In this document: positions 32,447 through 35,447 of the stretch, in pieces
Layout of the letters: each line of letters opens with the position of its first letter
Numbering within the stretch: the stretch's first letter is position 1
NCBI GenBank assembly: GCA_902806205.1
Contig: CADCVR010000018.1
Location: 1 to 35,447, forward strand
Origin: an uncultured Solirubrobacteraceae bacterium
GTDB taxonomy: Bacteria > Actinomycetota > Thermoleophilia > Solirubrobacterales > Solirubrobacteraceae
Reading direction: 5' to 3'
DNA length: 35,447 nucleotides
Position numbers and translations under genes: made by a program
The notes under the pieces: generated by a model
Database searches by the model: none
Told to the model about the DNA's origin: nothing
The model's input: the letters and a program-made list of their open reading frames with translations, nothing else

Positions 32447-32581
32447 GGATCGCCACCGTCGGTGCCCCTGCGCGTGATCCGGCCGGTGCTGCTTAACGCC
32501 AAAAAAATACGGAAATCGTTGGAGCCTTCATACCGCAACCCGACACTGCTTCGTGGTTTCGGTAGGGAGATCGTCCGTCAC

Positions 32582-32606
32582 GGAGGAGAGACGAGCCCGA
32601 GGGCTC
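32582..32606 (+). promoter_or_regulatory. Displaced ribosome-binding sequence followed by a hairpin
   Basis: GGAGGAG (32582-32588) is a strong Shine-Dalgarno but lies 27 bases before ATG 32616. Between them sits a perfect stem GAGCCC/GGGCTC (32593-32598, 32601-32606). Folding of that stem would bring the SD to about 13 bases from the ATG. The region before it, 32485-32581, is the most A/T-rich stretch nearby (AAAAAAATACGGAAATCG) and probably holds the promoter. Confidence 0.4.
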
Positions 32607-32615
32607 ACGATAATC

Positions 32616-33047
32616 ATGTTCCAGTTCAGCAGAGCCATCTACCGCGAGCTCGCGCGAGACATCCAGGCGCCGAAGGGTTGTGCCAACTCAGGTCACGAGG
32701 CGGTGCTCAAGGCCTGCGAGGCGAACCTCGAGCGCCTGGCGACCGACCGGCATTACTTCGCCAAGCCGGCGCGAACGCTGTTCTCCGACATCCGCCCGTA
32801 CTTCCCGATGTCGGCGCAGGCGAAGGTCTGGCACGTCGTGCAGATGTACATCGCCGCGGCCGAGGAGTGGCTGCTCAAGCAGCCGCGCCACGGCTACGAC
32901 GCCAACGGCAACCCGCTGCAGTGCCGCGCCACCACGCGCCGCGGCACGGCCTGCCAGCGCGAGCCGCTGCCGCACAACGGCTACTGCCCGTCGCATCAGC
33001 ATCTCGCCGAGACCGAGCAGTCCGAGGTCGCCGTCATCGCGGCGTAG
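32616..33047 (+). CDS. Small Cys/His zinc-binding-type protein, function unknown
   Basis: 143 residues from ATG 32616. N-terminal helical part (MFQFSRAIYRELARDIQ, then LKACEANLERLATDRHYFA, and WHVVQMYIAAAEEWLLKQ). The C-terminal module CRATTRRGTACQREPLPHNGYCPSH has a C-x8-C-x10-C-x2-H spacing, seen in small zinc-binding domains of unknown function in diverse bacteria. No signal or TM helix. An in-frame GTG at 32553 is an alternative start, but 32616 begins the protein-like sequence. Not recognised with certainty as any named family. Confidence 0.75.
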   Translation: MFQFSRAIYRELARDIQAPKGCANSGHEAVLKACEANLERLATDRHYFAKPARTLFSDIRPYFPMSAQAKVWHVVQMYIAAAEEWLLKQPRHGYDANGNPLQCRATTRRGTACQREPLPHNGYCPSHQHLAETEQSEVAVIAA

Positions 33048-33054
33048 GTGAGTT

Positions 33055-33105
33055 GGCGCCCGACGGGGCACCCGCGCGACGACGACGGGTAGGCGGTTAT
33101 GCGCC
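33055..33105. terminator. Terminator-like hairpin after the Cys/His gene
   Basis: ACCCG (33070-33074) with CGGGT (33086-33090) and GGCGC (33055-33059) with GCGCC (33101-33105) share one centre, with an internal loop. It starts eight bases after the TAG stop. Confidence 0.45.
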
Positions 33106-33140
33106 CGCTGTCTGGGGAAACGGTGGCTGGGTCGCGGGCT

Positions 33141-33146
33141 TAGACT
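33141..33146 (+). promoter_or_regulatory. -10 element of the LAL regulator gene
   Basis: TAGACT ends six bases before ATG 33153, and no ribosome-binding sequence precedes the ATG. This matches a leaderless mRNA starting at or near the ATG. The -35 is weak. Confidence 0.45.
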
Positions 33147-33152
33147 CAGCCG

Positions 33153-35447
33153 ATGGGGAGTCCGACCGGGATCACCTCCAGAGGTGCGCCCTCCCGGAGC
33201 GGGTTGCTGGAGCGGGGGGCGGCTCTGGCGGCCGTCGATGGGATCGTCGCCGCGGCGGCGGGCGGCGAGGGATCGCTGTGTGTCGTCGAGGGGCCGGCGG
33301 GGATCGGGAAGACCGCACTGCTGGACGCCGGCCGCGAGCGCGCGGGGGCGCGGGGGGCCCGTGTCGTGCACGCACGGGCGAGCGAGCTGGAGCGGGGGTT
33401 CGCTTACGGCGTGGTGCGGCAGCTGCTCGAGCCGGTGATCGCGGGGCGTTCGGCGGAGGAGCGGGCGACCGTCTTCGAGGGTGCGGCGCGGCCGGCGGTA
33501 CGGGTGCTGGGAGCCGAGCTCGGTGCGGAGAGCGATGCGTCGTTCGCGATCCTTCACGGCCTGTACTGGGTGACCCTCGGGTTGGCGGCGCAGACGCCGC
33601 TGGTGTTGTGCGTCGATGACGTGCAGTGGGCAGATCGGCCCTCGTTGCGCTTCCTGGTGCACTTGGCGCGCCGCCTCGAGGGCACCGCGACGGGGTTGTT
33701 GCTGGGGCTGCGCACCGCGGAGCCCCAGGCGCGTGACGAGCTGCTCGAGGAGCTGCTCGCCACCGACGGGGCGCGGATCGTGCGGCCGGCGCCGCTCTCT
33801 CAGGGTGCAGTCGTCGAGCTGGTCCGCGGCGAGTTGTCTGCTGACGCAGATCCGGAGTTCGGTCGGGCCTGTCACCAGGCGAGCGGGGGCAACCCGTTCT
33901 ACCTGCGAGAGCTGCTGCGCGCGCTGGCAGCGGAGTCCGTTCTGCCCCCACACGAGCAGGTGGCAAGGGTGGGTGAGGTCTGGCCGGCGTCGATCGCACG
34001 CCATGTGCTGCGCCGGATCGCCCGCGTCGGCCCGGGGGCCCCTGGGCTCGCCGGCGCGATGGCGGTGTTGGGTGATGGCGCGCGGGTCCGCCATGCCGCC
34101 GTCCTGGCCGGCATCGAAGACGCAGGAACGCTCGCGCGCGCGCTTCTCGAGATGGAGATCCTGGCCGAGGAGGAGCCGTTTCGCTTCGTCCATCCCGTCG
34201 TGCGCGGCGCGGTGTACGCCGACCTGACGCCCGACAAGCGTGAAGGGCTTCACCTGCGTGCCGCTCGCCTGCTGATCGATGAGGGCGGTGAAGCCGACCG
34301 GGTGGCAGCCCACCTGCTCGCGATCAGCCCCGGCGGCGGGGAATGGTGCGTCGACGCGCTGCGCTCCGCGGCGCGCCAGGCGATCTCCCGCGGAGCGCCG
34401 GAGATCGCGGTGCTCTACCTACGCCGCGCCCTGGCGGAATGCACCACGCGAGGCGATCAAGGGGTCGACGTGCTGCGCGAGCTCGGGGCGGCAGAGGCGC
34501 ACAGCGCAGACCCGGCAGCGGTCGAGCACCTGCAGCAGGCAAGGGCACTGTGTGTTGACCCGCGCGGACGCGCAATGATCGCGCTCGAGCTGGCGCAAGC
34601 ACTCGAGAACCGCGGGCTTGACGTCGAGGCCGCCGAGGTGATCAGATCGGCGCTCACCGAGCGCCAGGACCTGAAGGACCCCGAGTTGGAGCTGCGGCTC
34701 GAGGCGGCGCTGGTCAGCGCCGCGGCTTCCGATGCTCGTGGATACGCCCGGGACGTGGTCGAGGTATATGGACGGTTGCTTGTGGATGTTCCCGACGGGG
34801 AGGCGGGCCAGATCGTCCAGGCGTTCGCGGCCGGGGCTGCCGCCTGGGCGGGCGCCCCGGCTGACGCGGCGGTAGAGCTCGCGCGGCAGGCGTGCCAGCG
34901 CGGTCTGTTGGAGAGCGAGCAGTGGGATGCGATCGGCAGGTGCATGTGGGCGCTGATCCTTTGTGAGCGGTATGAGGAAGTCTCGGCGCACCTTGCCGAG
35001 CTAAACCGCGCCGTTGAGCGCCGCGGCCACGCACGCGGGCTCGCGCTCGTAGCCCAACTGCAGGCCAACCGGGCGGAGCGACTCGGCTCCCTGGCCGAGG
35101 CGGAATCGAGCGCCCGCCTGGCGCTTGAAATCCTCGAGCAGGGCGAGATCGCCGTCGGGAGCCTCAGCCGGATCCTCTGCAGCCTCGTCGACGTCCTCGT
35201 CGAACGCGGCGAGCTCGACGAAGCAGAGTCAGCGCTCTCGCGCATGCCCGCCGGCGACTGGCCGCCACACCTGGGCTGCATCTCGACGCTTGCGGCACGG
35301 GGGCGACTGCGCTTCGCCCAGGATCGCCCCGACGACGCACTTTCAGACCTCCTCGCTGTCGGCCGTCAATACCGCGCGTGGCCGAGCTTCCCGCTCGACG
35401 GCCCAGCTCCGAGCCATTGGCGCTCGAGCGCCGCGCTGGTCCTACAC
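33153..35447 (+). CDS. Large ATP-binding LuxR-type (LAL/MalT-like) regulator, 3' end outside window
   Basis: 765 codons open to the window edge. The N-terminal STAND-type ATPase has Walker A GPAGIGKTALL (about 47-57) and Walker B LVLCVDDVQWAD (about 151-162), followed by LRFLVHLARRL, a sensor-like GLRTAEPQ and QASGGNPFYLRELL. Long Ala/Leu-rich helical repeats (TPR-like) occupy about 380 onward. LAL proteins end in a LuxR helix-turn-helix that would lie beyond base 35447, so the DNA-binding part is not seen. Signal and targets are unknown. Codons such as CTT, GTT and CAA look somewhat commoner than in the operons to the left. Confidence 0.88.
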   Translation, partial: MGSPTGITSRGAPSRSGLLERGAALAAVDGIVAAAAGGEGSLCVVEGPAGIGKTALLDAGRERAGARGARVVHARASELERGFAYGVVRQLLEPVIAGRSAEERATVFEGAARPAVRVLGAELGAESDASFAILHGLYWVTLGLAAQTPLVLCVDDVQWADRPSLRFLVHLARRLEGTATGLLLGLRTAEPQARDELLEELLATDGARIVRPAPLSQGAVVELVRGELSADADPEFGRACHQASGGNPFYLRELLRALAAESVLPPHEQVARVGEVWPASIARHVLRRIARVGPGAPGLAGAMAVLGDGARVRHAAVLAGIEDAGTLARALLEMEILAEEEPFRFVHPVVRGAVYADLTPDKREGLHLRAARLLIDEGGEADRVAAHLLAISPGGGEWCVDALRSAARQAISRGAPEIAVLYLRRALAECTTRGDQGVDVLRELGAAEAHSADPAAVEHLQQARALCVDPRGRAMIALELAQALENRGLDVEAAEVIRSALTERQDLKDPELELRLEAALVSAAASDARGYARDVVEVYGRLLVDVPDGEAGQIVQAFAAGAAAWAGAPADAAVELARQACQRGLLESEQWDAIGRCMWALILCERYEEVSAHLAELNRAVERRGHARGLALVAQLQANRAERLGSLAEAESSARLALEILEQGEIAVGSLSRILCSLVDVLVERGELDEAESALSRMPAGDWPPHLGCISTLAARGRLRFAQDRPDDALSDLLAVGRQYRAWPSFPLDGPAPSHWRSSAALVLH

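Noticed and set aside
32401-32484. Another ~85-bp long palindrome after nadB
   Set aside because: Beyond the GGTCAG/CTGACC core the arms align only weakly and compete with a second stem; kept only as an ordinary hairpin.
32462-33619. Plus-strand 385-codon open frame across the Cys/His gene and the LAL start
   Set aside because: Low-complexity frame-shifted reading of two better supported genes.

Overview
The window is very GC-rich chromosomal DNA with densely packed genes, many GTG starts and many 4-base stop/start overlaps. Gene content and order (rplM-rpsI-glmM-acpS-nnr, guaB3-guaA, murI-rph-rdgB, type-2 pyrF, a Flp-type pilin) point to a high-GC actinobacterium. My best guess is the Thermoleophilia/Solirubrobacterales lineage. 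That placement is inferred from composition and recalled family resemblance, not from a search. I see no tRNA, rRNA, CRISPR array, phage gene or transposase gene.

Left part (1-12880): the 3' part of a TAP-like alpha/beta hydrolase, then a long leftward block. In transcription order this is a DUF2339 membrane protein, rplM-rpsI (S9 with a very long acidic N-terminal extension), glmM, acpS, nnr, a two-TM K+ channel with RCK/TrkA-N domains, a CBS-pair protein, alr and a CCA-adding/poly(A)-polymerase family gene. It covers translation, cell-wall precursor supply, ACP activation and NAD(P)HX repair. The channel and CBS genes sit between nnr and alr. Two ~170-bp imperfect palindromes in tandem lie between the CBS gene and alr.

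Middle part (12880-24410): a TetR regulator is divergent from the DUF2339 gene, with two near-identical palindromic operators in the shared promoter. Next are a secreted LVIVD-repeat protein carrying a PA domain, a small secreted protein of unknown function, guaA-guaB3 (GMP synthesis), a second TetR regulator, another ~170-bp palindrome, a ZIP-like membrane protein, and a leftward operon pyrF - LysM protein - D-Ala-D-Ala carboxypeptidase - 1-phosphofructokinase-family kinase.

Right part (24410-35447): a 47-residue membrane protein, a leftward operon murI-rph-rdgB-CDF transporter, an orphan Flp-like pilin, two zinc-ribbon proteins, a histone-deacetylase-family enzyme divergent from nadB, a small Cys/His zinc-binding-type protein, and the first 765 codons of a large LuxR/MalT-type (LAL) ATP-binding regulator that runs off the end.

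The most unusual signal is not a gene. Non-coding gaps repeatedly hold long imperfect palindromes: tandem 3824-3991 and 3989-4159, and 19960-20131, with weaker ones at 27936-28005, about 10598-10732 and about 15602-15695. Several have their base on the TAG/TGA stop codon of a leftward gene. They could be MITE-like palindromic insertions or an unusual class of giant 3' hairpins.
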